A stretch of DNA of 37,342 nt from Sphingomonas sp. (GTDB taxonomy: Bacteria > Pseudomonadota > Alphaproteobacteria > Sphingomonadales > Sphingomonadaceae), in assembly GCA_019744885.1 (NCBI GenBank), contig JAIETY010000156.1:1-37342 (forward strand), read 5' to 3'. Below are positions 9,684-18,455 of the stretch, piece after piece (within the stretch, counting starts at the first letter, position 1; the number at the start of each line of letters is the position of its first letter). Below the pieces are notes generated by a model. It searched no databases, had not been told where the DNA came from, and saw only the letters and a program-made list of their open reading frames with translations. The translations under genes and the position numbers were made by a program.

Positions 9684-11975
9684 TCAAAGTTGCCAGTGCA
9701 ATTCGGCGACGAAGCTGCGTTGCGGGAAGGGGTGGAAGAGGAAATATTTGGCGCCTGTGACATTGTCGACACCGAAGGCGAGCCGCCACTGCTTTGCCAC
9801 GCGGAAGCTCGCGCGCAGATCGACCACGGTATAGCCGTCGAATCCCTGAAAGGTGTTGGCCACAGGATCGCTGTTGTCGATCGTTCCGAAGGAGCGGCTG
9901 GCGTGCCGCAGCGCGGCCGTCAGCGCGGTGGCATCATCGGGGCGCCAGGTCGCGACGATCGTTGCCTTGCGCGTTGGCAGCTGCGGCGGGCGCTTGCCGA
10001 TTGCCGCCGGGAATGCAGTGTTGGCGCGGATGCGCGGGTCAATCAGCGTCAGGCTGCCCGACACGTCAAAGCGCGGCAGCAGATCGGTCTGCTGAAACGC
10101 GAATTCCAATCCGCGCGTCAGCACGCGGTCGACATTCTGGACATAATTGAACAGCGTGGATGATCCCGGCACCAGCGGCGCGCTTTGGGAGAGCAAGGCG
10201 TCCTTGATCTCTTCGTTGAACAGCGACAGCCGGACGTAGCGACTGTCGGGGCCATATTGGACGCTGATTTCCTCCGAGAGGGCACGTTCAGGGCGCAGGG
10301 TGGGGTTGGGCGAAGTGATTGTCGGCCCGGTCGTCACGGCCTGATAAAGTTCGCTCACCGTCGGGAAGCGATAGGCCTGACCGAAGGACGCGGTCAGGCG
10401 CCAGTCGGGCGCCGCGTGCCAGCGCAGCGATGCCTTGGGCGAGAAAAGATTGGCCGATAGCTGCGGCTGGTTGACCGAAAAGGCCGGAGTCGCCGCGAAG
10501 TTGAAGCCGTTTGAGGCGCGCCACCACTCATAGCGCCCGCCCGCCGTCAGCGTCAGTGTCGGCACGATCGTCCAGGCATCCTGCACCCACAGCGCATCGG
10601 TCTGGGTGCGACCGCGTGATGCCTGGTTGAGCGCGCCTTCGCTGCCGATCCGCCAGTCGGTCGTCGAGTAGCGATTGCTGGCGAGCGTGAAGCGGTCGCG
10701 GTGATAGCCGAAGCTGATCACATGATTGCCGGGTCGCCACGCCGCCTTGGCGTCGATTGTCGACCAGCCGGTGCCGTCGAGCCGCACGATGTTGCCTGCG
10801 CCGCCCGTGAGGGCACCTGGCAAAGCGGCGGTCGGTACGCGTTGCACGTCCTTGGCGAAATCGAACAACGTCGCGATGATTTGCCAGTCGAAACGTTCGC
10901 CATCACCCGTCAGCGACAGCGATTGCGACCAGTGCCGCTGTGCAATGGTGTAGACGTTGTTCGAAAAAGTGCTGGCCGGTACTGTGTAGGCGTAGCCGCC
11001 GATATTGAATGTGCCCGAATAGGCGGGGGGCCCGGCTGCCGTGAAGGCATAGGGTTCCGCCGTTGCCTGCGTATCGTTGACGAACAGCCCGCCGACGTAA
11101 ACGAGGTGCATGTCGAGCGGCAGGTTCAGCGCGGCCTTGAACTTGAAGAAGCTCTGCTGCTGCGATTCGATGCCACTGCCGCCGAGCACACGGATCGGCT
11201 GACCGGCGCGGTTGATATCTTCGAAGCCGCCGGTCGTGGGCGTGCCCGTAGCGCTGGTCGCCGCCGGGCGGATCGCGGTCGCATAGGCCAGCGGCTGCGC
11301 GCGGCTCGATACATGGCTGGCGCTGGCGAAGATCGCGAGCGGGCCGAAGCGGTCGCCGATCGTGCCGCCGATCGAATAGCTCGGCAGCACTTGCGACGTC
11401 GCATATTGATTGAAGTTCTGGACGTTGACGCTGCCATCAATGCTCGCTTCGAGTTTGTCGGGCAGCCTTGTGGTAATGTTGACGACCGCGCCGATCGAAT
11501 TGCCCGGATAGGCCGCCGAGAATGGGCCATAGAGCACATCGATCCGGCTGATTTCCTGCGGGCTGACGAGCTGCCAGCGCGGGCTGGCGCTGGTGTTGTT
11601 GTTGCCGATCAGCGCCGAGAGCAGCGCGCCATCGGCATAGATCAGGCTGCGCGCGCTGGCGCCAACGCCCGAGGTGCGCGTGGCGAGCGGTGACTGGGTG
11701 TCGCCGATATGGCGTTTGCGGACGACCAGACTCGGCAGATATTTGAGCGTGTCCTCAACATTTACGGCGTTGATCGTGGTCTGGATTTGCTCGGCAGTGA
11801 CGCTCGCGCGTGTGTTCGGGACCTGCTCGATCGCGGCGGCTTCGCGCTGCGCGACAACCAGCACATCGTCATGACGCTTGGTGTCATGGCCTTCGCCTTC
11901 TTCGGCAAGGGCAGCGGTGGGGAGAAGCAGCAAGGCAAGCGCAAGGCGCGATGCGCCCGCAAGATGAATCGACAT
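9684..11975 (-). CDS. TonB-dependent outer-membrane receptor
   Basis: 763 aa; signal peptide; plug domain (EDTLKYLPSLVVRKRHIGD...VLYGPFSAAYPGNSIGAVVNITTR); C-terminal beta-barrel ending ...RSFVAELHWQL. Confidence 0.93.
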   Translation of the reverse strand: MSIHLAGASRLALALLLLPTAALAEEGEGHDTKRHDDVLVVAQREAAAIEQVPNTRASVTAEQIQTTINAVNVEDTLKYLPSLVVRKRHIGDTQSPLATRTSGVGASARSLIYADGALLSALIGNNNTSASPRWQLVSPQEISRIDVLYGPFSAAYPGNSIGAVVNITTRLPDKLEASIDGSVNVQNFNQYATSQVLPSYSIGGTIGDRFGPLAIFASASHVSSRAQPLAYATAIRPAATSATGTPTTGGFEDINRAGQPIRVLGGSGIESQQQSFFKFKAALNLPLDMHLVYVGGLFVNDTQATAEPYAFTAAGPPAYSGTFNIGGYAYTVPASTFSNNVYTIAQRHWSQSLSLTGDGERFDWQIIATLFDFAKDVQRVPTAALPGALTGGAGNIVRLDGTGWSTIDAKAAWRPGNHVISFGYHRDRFTLASNRYSTTDWRIGSEGALNQASRGRTQTDALWVQDAWTIVPTLTLTAGGRYEWWRASNGFNFAATPAFSVNQPQLSANLFSPKASLRWHAAPDWRLTASFGQAYRFPTVSELYQAVTTGPTITSPNPTLRPERALSEEISVQYGPDSRYVRLSLFNEEIKDALLSQSAPLVPGSSTLFNYVQNVDRVLTRGLEFAFQQTDLLPRFDVSGSLTLIDPRIRANTAFPAAIGKRPPQLPTRKATIVATWRPDDATALTAALRHASRSFGTIDNSDPVANTFQGFDGYTVVDLRASFRVAKQWRLAFGVDNVTGAKYFLFHPFPQRSFVAELHWQL

Positions 11976-12039
11976 GGGGAATTTCCGTTCGCTTGACGGT
12001 CAGCAAAGCCGTCCTCAGCGCGAGGACAGCGGCGGCAAG

Positions 12040-12423
12040 TCAGCGAAGGGCAGGGGGGCCGGTCTTGGGTGGCGGCGGTGCGGCGAGGCCGAGGCCAGGG
12101 CGCAGATCGCCGCTGAGGGCCATCGGCACAGCGGGGGCGGCGCGCAGCACCAGCGCATCGCCGCTCGGGACGGGCGCGGGGGCTGCGGCATGCGCGGCGG
12201 CGAAGATGCAGTGATGATCCGACTTGTCGGCCTTGCCGTCAGGTTTGGCTGGGACACCCGGCAGCGACATCGTCATCGGGCCGCTGCCCGAACAGATCAC
12301 GATCGTTGGCCCGGCGGTGCCTTCGCCGACCATAAATCCCGTCGGCACGGCCACGCGGCACACCAACGCAAGTGTGGCGAACAGCACCGCAAGCTGGTGC
12401 CCGGTAGGGAGGCCGAAGCGCAT
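12040..12423 (-). CDS. DUF2946-like small protein upstream of the TonB receptor
   Basis: 127 aa; N-terminal TM, VPTGFMV..., VICSGSGP..., HHCIFAAAHAAA pattern; same strand and directly upstream of the TonB receptor. Confidence 0.6.
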   Translation of the reverse strand: MRFGLPTGHQLAVLFATLALVCRVAVPTGFMVGEGTAGPTIVICSGSGPMTMSLPGVPAKPDGKADKSDHHCIFAAAHAAAPAPVPSGDALVLRAAPAVPMALSGDLRPGLGLAAPPPPKTGPPALR

Positions 12424-12515
12424 TGAGCGCGCGGGTTACGCGCGCGTCCGCCAAATCGCAAGCGGCGTGGTGATCATGCTTGCTGCGTCGCAGCGAATTA
12501 CTTTATTGTGTGCGT

Positions 12516-12852
12516 ATGAGCAGCAGCCCCGACACCGCGACGCCGACCGGTCCCGTCCCGACGATATTGGAAGCGATCGTGCGACGGCTGTGCATCGTCG
12601 TGACCTATAACCGCCAACGCGTCATACTCGCGCCGCACATCCTCTACACGCGCCACGGCGAGCTCCACATTGACGCGGTCGCCGTCGAGCGCGACGGCAA
12701 GCCCCCCGCGCGAGGCCAAGATCGGCACCTATCGGCTGACGGGCCTCAACGACATCGAGATCACCGACCGCCCTTTTTTCGCGATCGAGGGGTTTGATCC
12801 GGCGGGGGCGCTCTATCAGGGCGAAACGCTGCTGGCAGTGGATCGGGCTTAG
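12516..12852 (+). pseudogene. Conserved small protein (WYL-like), split by a frameshift at a C6 run (12702-12707)
   Basis: MSSSPDTATPTGPVPTILEAIVRRLCIVVTYNRQRVILAPHILYTRHGELHIDAVAVERDGKPP (ORF 12480..12797) continues in another frame as REAKIGTYRLTGLNDIEITDRPFFAIEGFDPAGALYQGETLLAVDRA (ORF 12670..12852). Deleting one C restores a single ORF. Confidence 0.65.
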
Positions 12853-12854
12853 CG

Positions 12855-15128
12855 TCAGCCGAGCGTCACGAAGCTGTCGATCACGCGCTTCCGCCCAGCA
12901 TCTTCGAAATCGATTTCGAGCTTGTTGCCCTCTATCTCAGCAATCGCGCCATAGCCGAATTTCTGGTGGAACACGCGCATGCCGACGCTCAGGTCGGTGC
13001 GCCCCTTGTTGCCGAGGCTTACCGCCGATGCGCGCGCTTCGACCACGCGGGCAGGTTCGCGCACGAAGCTGCCGCCCGCCGCGCGCTGCCAGCCGGGGCC
13101 TCGTCCCGTGCCGCGTGCGACGTCGGCGAAGGGATCAGCACGTTCGGACCAATTCGCGCGCCACAGGCTTTCGCCGCCGGCCATGCTGTTTTCGGACTCG
13201 GTGTGCGCAGGCGGCAGTTCGCCGACGAAGCGGCTCGGTATGCTTGAGGTCCACTGGCCATAAATGCGGCGGTTGGCGGCGTGCAGGATCACTGCTTTGC
13301 GCCGCGCGCGCGTGATCGCGACATAGGCGAGGCGCCGTTCTTCTTCGAGGCTGGCGGTGCCGCCTTCGTCGAGCGCGCGTTGCGAGGGGAACAGCCCTTC
13401 TTCCCAGCCGACGAGGAAGACGCTGTCATATTCCAGCCCCTTGGCGGCGTGGATCGTCATGATCGTGACCTTGGCCTCACCGGCGTTGGCCTCGTTATCC
13501 ATCACGAGGCTGACATGTTCGAGGAACGCGCCGAGCGTGTCATATTCCTCCATCGCACGGACGAGTTCGGTGAGGTTTTCGAGCCGCCCCGACGCCTCGA
13601 CCGATTTCTCGGCCTGCAGCGCGCCGGTGTAGCCACTCTCGTCGAGGATTTGCCGCGCGAGATCGGGGTGGGGCAGGTCGTTCGCCATTTGCCGCCAGCG
13701 CGCGAGATCGAGCACGAAATTGCCGAGGCTGCGACGGGCCTGCGGCGTCAATTCATCGCTATCGAGAATGCGCGCGGCGGCGGTCGTCAGCGGTACGCCG
13801 GTTGCGCGCGCGAGCATGTGGAGCTTGGCGACTGCCTTGTCGCCTAGCCCGCGCTTGGGGACGTTGATGATGCGTTCGAACGCAAGATCGTCGGCCGATT
13901 GATGAACGATCCGCAGATAGGCAAGCGCGTCCCTGATCTCCATCCGCTCATAGAAGCGTACACCGCCGACAATGCGATAGGGCATGCCGATCGCGATGAA
14001 GCGGTCTTCGAACTCGCGCGTCTGATGCTGCGCGCGCACGAGGATCGCGACCTTGTCGACGCTGGTGCCCCGGCGTTGGGCCGTTTCGATTTCCTCGCCG
14101 ACGCGGCGCGCTTCTTCAGGGCCGTCCCACACGCCGATGACACGGACTTTCTCGCCCGATTCCTCGGCGGTCCATAATGTCTTGCCGAGCCGCCCGCTGT
14201 TGTTGGCGATCACGCCCGAGGCGGCGGCGAGGATGTGCGGCGTCGAGCGATAATTCTGCTCGAGCCGGATGATCTTGGCACCGGGGAAATCGCGCTCGAA
14301 CTTCAGGATATTTTCCACCTGCGCGCCGCGCCACGAGTAGATCGACTGGTCGTCATCACCGACGCAGCAAATGTTCTTGCGTGCCTGCGCGAGCAGCCGC
14401 AGCCAGAGATATTGGACGGTGTTGGTGTCCTGATATTCGTCGACCATGATGTAGCGAAAGCGCTGCTGATATTGCTCAAGCACGGCGGGCTCGCGCTTCA
14501 GGATTGTCAGCATGTGGAGCAGCAGATCGCCGAAGTCGCAGGCGTTGAGTGCCGCAAGGCGCATCTGATAGGCAGCGTAAAATTCCTGGCCGCGCCCATT
14601 GGCGAAGCCTTCGCTTTCGCTCGCGTCGAGATCACCAGGGACCAGCCCGCGATTCTTCCACCCGTCAATCATCCCGGCGAGCTGGCGTGCGGGCCAGCGC
14701 TTTTCGTCGAGATCGGCCGCGAAGATCAGCTGTTTCAGGACGCGCAATTGATCGTCGGTGTCGAGAATCGTGAAGTTCGCCTGCAGGCCCACGAGTTCGG
14801 CATGCCGCCGCAGCATCTTCGCGCCGATCGCGTGGAACGTGCCGAGCCACGGCATCCCTTCAACTGCATCGCCGACCAGCCGCCCGACGCGCTCGCGCAT
14901 TTCGCGCGCCGCCTTGTTGGTAAAGGTGACCGACAGGATTTCGGACGGATAGGCTTTGCGCGTGTAGAGCAGATGCGCCAGCCGCGCGGTCAGTGCCGCC
15001 GTCTTGCCGGTGCCCGCGCCCGCGAGCACCAGCACCGGGCCGTCGCTGGTGAGCACCGCCTCGCGCTGCGGCGGGTTCAGCCCGCGCAGATAGGGAGGGT
15101 CGTCGGGCGAAGGCGCAGGCAGAGTCAT
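12855..15128 (-). CDS. uvrD: UvrD/PcrA/Rep-type superfamily 1 DNA helicase
   Basis: LNPPQREAVLTSDGPVLVLAGAGTGKTAALTARLAHLL, VDEYQDTN, DDDQSIYSWRGA, MTIHAAKGLEYDSVFLVGWEEGLFPSQRA, RRLAYVAITRAR. The ATG at 15128 (MTLPAPSPDD) is preferred over the TTG at 15164. Confidence 0.95.
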   Translation of the reverse strand: MTLPAPSPDDPPYLRGLNPPQREAVLTSDGPVLVLAGAGTGKTAALTARLAHLLYTRKAYPSEILSVTFTNKAAREMRERVGRLVGDAVEGMPWLGTFHAIGAKMLRRHAELVGLQANFTILDTDDQLRVLKQLIFAADLDEKRWPARQLAGMIDGWKNRGLVPGDLDASESEGFANGRGQEFYAAYQMRLAALNACDFGDLLLHMLTILKREPAVLEQYQQRFRYIMVDEYQDTNTVQYLWLRLLAQARKNICCVGDDDQSIYSWRGAQVENILKFERDFPGAKIIRLEQNYRSTPHILAAASGVIANNSGRLGKTLWTAEESGEKVRVIGVWDGPEEARRVGEEIETAQRRGTSVDKVAILVRAQHQTREFEDRFIAIGMPYRIVGGVRFYERMEIRDALAYLRIVHQSADDLAFERIINVPKRGLGDKAVAKLHMLARATGVPLTTAAARILDSDELTPQARRSLGNFVLDLARWRQMANDLPHPDLARQILDESGYTGALQAEKSVEASGRLENLTELVRAMEEYDTLGAFLEHVSLVMDNEANAGEAKVTIMTIHAAKGLEYDSVFLVGWEEGLFPSQRALDEGGTASLEEERRLAYVAITRARRKAVILHAANRRIYGQWTSSIPSRFVGELPPAHTESENSMAGGESLWRANWSERADPFADVARGTGRGPGWQRAAGGSFVREPARVVEARASAVSLGNKGRTDLSVGMRVFHQKFGYGAIAEIEGNKLEIDFEDAGRKRVIDSFVTLG

Positions 15129-15132
15129 CGGT

Positions 15133-15147
15133 GAACGATTAGGGAAC
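15133..15147 (-). promoter_or_regulatory. Predicted LexA (SOS) box upstream of uvrD
   Basis: Minus strand GTTCCCTAATCGTTC = GTTC-N7-GTTC (plus strand GAACGATTAGGGAAC), a perfect match to the alphaproteobacterial LexA motif, 4 nt upstream of the uvrD ATG. Confidence 0.7.
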
Positions 15148-15179
15148 GTGGGTGCGCGGGGCAACCGCCGAATAAGCGA

Positions 15180-16385
15180 TCAGCGTTGCGCAGTTTGCGC
15201 AACGAGGGTGCGCATCAGCGCCAGATAGTCTGCCGCGCCTTGTTCAAGCGTGAAGTGACGGGCGTGGTCAAGCGCCGCTTCGTGATCGGGCTGGCTGCGT
15301 GGTGCCTGCGCCATCGTTGCCGCGAGCGCCGCTTCGTCGCCGACGGGCACGAGCTGACCGAACGCGCCGCCCCCCACCAGATCGCGCATGCTGACGCTGC
15401 AATCGGTGGCCACCACGGCGAGATTGGCGGCGATCGCTTCGATCAGTACGGCGGGGACGCCCTCATAGTCGGACGACATCACGAACACATCGGCATCGGC
15501 CAGCCAAGCCGTCAAATCACTGACATGGCCGGGCATCGCGATGCGATCGGCGACCCCCAGTGTGGATGCGAGCGCTTCCAGGATCGGGCGCTCGGGACCT
15601 TCACCCAAGATCGTCAGCCGGTCGACGGGTGTCGCCATGCGCGCGAAGGCTCGCAGCAACAGCGAGAAATTCTTTTGCGGCTTCATCCGCCCGATCGCGA
15701 CAAAATGCCGGCCCACGCCCGGATCTGCGCGCTCGACATGGATCCCTGCAAAGCGGGCCAGCTCACTCCCGCGCAAGATCGGATCGTTGACGATCGCGAT
15801 CCGATCACGACCAACGCCTGTGGCACGGGCGATCTCGTCGGCCATTGCCGGCGCCATGCCGACATAGCGGTCGATGAACCCCGCCTGCGCGCGCAGCCAG
15901 CGATGATAGAAGAAGCGCAGCACCGGCCCCATGTCGCGCCGGTCGAGGTCGTTGCTCACCTTGGCGACTATCGGCGGACAGGCTCGCCCGAGGATCAGCT
16001 TCATGCCAACGGAGACCGAACTATAGGTATTGCCCGCGCAGAACAGCACATCGGGTCGCTCGCGCCGGATGATCGCGGGCAAGTGACGCAGCATCCAGAC
16101 GAGTTGCGTGCGGCGATCGATGTGCTCGCCGCCGGGGATGATTTCGTAGCGTAGATCGGCGGGTAGCGCCTTGATCCCGGCGTGCGCGGCATCGCTGTCG
16201 CGGCCGATGACGAGGCGGACGTCGGCGCCCGAGTCATGCCACATGCTGTTCAGCCGCAACGCAACACGTTCGACGCCGCCGGGATCGAAACTGTGCAGGC
16301 AGGTCAGAATCTTGAGCGGCGTTGCTGGGGCGGGGGCGGCAATCGGCGCGGGCGTGGTGGCATGGTCGGGCGGGTTGAGAAGCAT
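15180..16385 (-). CDS. Glycosyltransferase family 4-like
   Basis: From ATG 16385 MLLNPPDHATT...LKILTCLHSFDPGGVERVALRLN; GRMKPQKNFSLLLRAFARM; VMSSDYEGVPAVLIEAIAANLAVVATDC. The upstream ORF extension is antisense to the next gene. Confidence 0.88.
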   Translation of the reverse strand: MLLNPPDHATTPAPIAAPAPATPLKILTCLHSFDPGGVERVALRLNSMWHDSGADVRLVIGRDSDAAHAGIKALPADLRYEIIPGGEHIDRRTQLVWMLRHLPAIIRRERPDVLFCAGNTYSSVSVGMKLILGRACPPIVAKVSNDLDRRDMGPVLRFFYHRWLRAQAGFIDRYVGMAPAMADEIARATGVGRDRIAIVNDPILRGSELARFAGIHVERADPGVGRHFVAIGRMKPQKNFSLLLRAFARMATPVDRLTILGEGPERPILEALASTLGVADRIAMPGHVSDLTAWLADADVFVMSSDYEGVPAVLIEAIAANLAVVATDCSVSMRDLVGGGAFGQLVPVGDEAALAATMAQAPRSQPDHEAALDHARHFTLEQGAADYLALMRTLVAQTAQR

Positions 16386-16506
16386 GACGGCCCGGTTACG
16401 CGGCGCGGTGCTCCATAGACAAGCCCAACCGCACCATCGATAATGCGGTGCGCGGCCAATAGCGGGCAAGCCCATCGCCACGCGCCGGGACGGGAAGGGG
16501 ATCGAG

Positions 16507-18003
16507 ATGCGGATCATGGTACTTTTGGTCGGCGCCGGATTGCTCGCGGGCGCGGCACCCGCCCAGAAGATCGACATGGCCACCAGGTTGCTGCCTGCGC
16601 CGCCCGCCACGTTGGGCGCGACGGTGAAGCCATTCGTCAAACAGGGGCCGGGGCGGATCGCCATCACACATGTCCGCGTTATCGATGGCACTGGCGCTGC
16701 ACCGAACGAAGATCGCACGGTCCTGATCGACGGGACGAGGATTACCGCTGTGCAGGCGGGTGGCGACCTCGTGCCCACGGGCTATGCCGTGATCGATGGC
16801 AGCGGGAAGAGCATCATTCCCGGCATCGTCGGGATGCATAATCACCTGTTCTACATCGCGCTGCCGGGTCTGGACGCAACTGGCAGGTTCGCGCCGCCGG
16901 TGCTCGTGCCACAAATGACTTTCAGCGCGCCGCGCCTCTATCTCGCCGGGGGTGTGACGACGATCCGTACGACCGGCAGCGTCGAGCCCTATGCCGACTT
17001 GAACCTCAAAGCCCAGATCGACGCGGGCGCGCTGCCCGGGCCGCATGTCGATGTCACCGGCCCCTATCTCGAAGGCGCGGGCAGTCCGTTCATCCAGATG
17101 CATCCGCTGAAGGATGCTGCCGATGCGACGCAGACGATCAATTACTGGGCCGATCGCGGGGTGACGTCGTTCAAGGCCTATATCAACATCAGTCGCGCCG
17201 CGCTGAAAGCCGCGATCGACGCGGCGCATGCGCGCGGGATCAAGGTGACGGGGCATTTGTGCTCGGTCAGCTATCCCGAAGCGGTCGGGCTCGGGATCGA
17301 TGATTTCGAACATGGCTTCTGGGTCAACACGCAGAATGACCCGGGCAAGACGCCTGATCAATGCTCAAAGGATCAGGGCGAGGCAACGCTGGCGGGCATG
17401 GCTGCCGACAGCGCCGACGCGCGCGCGTTGATCAAGCTGCTGGTCGATCACAAGGTTGCGGTGACGTCGACCTTGCCGGTGTTCGAAACCTATGCGCCGG
17501 GTTATCGCACGCTGCCGCCGCGCCAGCTTGAGTTGCTGCTGCCCGAAGCGCGTGCCGATTATTTCTACAATCTGACCTTGCAGAAGAGTCGGAGTGCGGC
17601 GGGCAAGGCCGTGGACGCGAAGCTATGGGCCAATGCGCTGGCGCTCGAACGCGCGTTCGTCGCGGCGGGCGGGTTGCTGATTGCTGGCCCCGATCCGACG
17701 GGGGCAGGCAATGTGCTGCCGGGCTTTGGCGACCAGCGCGCGATTGAGCTGCTGGTCGAGGCGGGTTTCTCGCCGGTCGAGGCGATCCGGATCGGGACGC
17801 TCAACGGCGCGACCTATCTTGGCGTCGCGGACCGTATTGGCTCGATCGCGCCAGGCAAGAATGCAGATTTGGTGCTGGTTGACGGCAACCCGGCAACGCG
17901 AATCGCCGACATCGAGAAAGTCGTAATCGTGTTCAAGGACGGCATCGGCTATGACAGCGCGGCACTGCTGGAATCGGTCAAGGGCCGTTACGGGCAATAT
18001 TGA
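16507..18003 (+). CDS. Amidohydrolase family protein with signal peptide
   Basis: 498 aa; HVRVIDGTG...GKSIIPGIVGMHNHLFY, GVTTIRTTGS, KVTGHLCSVSYPEAVGLGIDDFEHGF, IAPGKNADLVLVDGNP. Confidence 0.88.
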   Translation: MRIMVLLVGAGLLAGAAPAQKIDMATRLLPAPPATLGATVKPFVKQGPGRIAITHVRVIDGTGAAPNEDRTVLIDGTRITAVQAGGDLVPTGYAVIDGSGKSIIPGIVGMHNHLFYIALPGLDATGRFAPPVLVPQMTFSAPRLYLAGGVTTIRTTGSVEPYADLNLKAQIDAGALPGPHVDVTGPYLEGAGSPFIQMHPLKDAADATQTINYWADRGVTSFKAYINISRAALKAAIDAAHARGIKVTGHLCSVSYPEAVGLGIDDFEHGFWVNTQNDPGKTPDQCSKDQGEATLAGMAADSADARALIKLLVDHKVAVTSTLPVFETYAPGYRTLPPRQLELLLPEARADYFYNLTLQKSRSAAGKAVDAKLWANALALERAFVAAGGLLIAGPDPTGAGNVLPGFGDQRAIELLVEAGFSPVEAIRIGTLNGATYLGVADRIGSIAPGKNADLVLVDGNPATRIADIEKVVIVFKDGIGYDSAALLESVKGRYGQY

Positions 18004-18017
18004 GGGGGATGGGCATC

Positions 18018-18404
18018 ATGGCAGCAGCAATCGATCATTGGCACCGTTTGATGGACGCGCGCGATGCAGCGGGGCTCAACGATCTGATCGCCGATGACTG
18101 CGTGTTCCAGTCGCCTGCGGTCCACAGCCCGCAAATCGGCAAGGCGCTGACGGTCAAATATCTGAGCGCGGCGCAGCAGGTCCTCGGCACCCCCAGTTTC
18201 CGCTATGCGGAGGAATGGATCGGCGATCATTCCGCCGTGCTCGAATTCACGCTTGAGATCGACGGCATCCATGTCAACGGCGTCGACATCATCCATTGGA
18301 ATGACGACGACAAGATCACCAATTTTCGCGTGATGATCCGCCCCGTCAAGGCGCTGGAGGCGGTGATGCCGGCCATGGCCGCCGTGCTCGCGGCGCAGGA
18401 ATGA
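18018..18404 (+). CDS. SnoaL/NTF2-like fold protein
   Basis: MAAAIDHWHRLMDARDAAGLNDLIADDCVFQSPAVHSPQIGKALTVKYLSAAQQVLG...; SD-like gaggggg sits about 9 nt upstream of the ATG at 18018. Confidence 0.75.
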   Translation: MAAAIDHWHRLMDARDAAGLNDLIADDCVFQSPAVHSPQIGKALTVKYLSAAQQVLGTPSFRYAEEWIGDHSAVLEFTLEIDGIHVNGVDIIHWNDDDKITNFRVMIRPVKALEAVMPAMAAVLAAQE

Positions 18405-18455
18405 CGCGAGCGACCGTCATCGCTTTGACACACTAGGCGGGCAACGACACGATCC

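Noticed and set aside
12426-12446. gcgcgcgggttacgcgcgcg inverted repeat upstream of the DUF2946 gene
   Set aside because: Short alternating GC arms are common in this genome and not distinctive.
14235-15134. 299-aa plus-strand ORF antisense to uvrD; similar long ORFs at 7791-8789, 8582-9430 and 10701-11693
   Set aside because: Antisense to genes with clear conserved motifs; composition typical of GC-driven spurious ORFs.
16429-16452. ACCGCA...TGCGGT inverted repeat in the divergent glycosyltransferase/amidohydrolase gap
   Set aside because: Only 6-bp arms with a 10-nt loop; likely chance.
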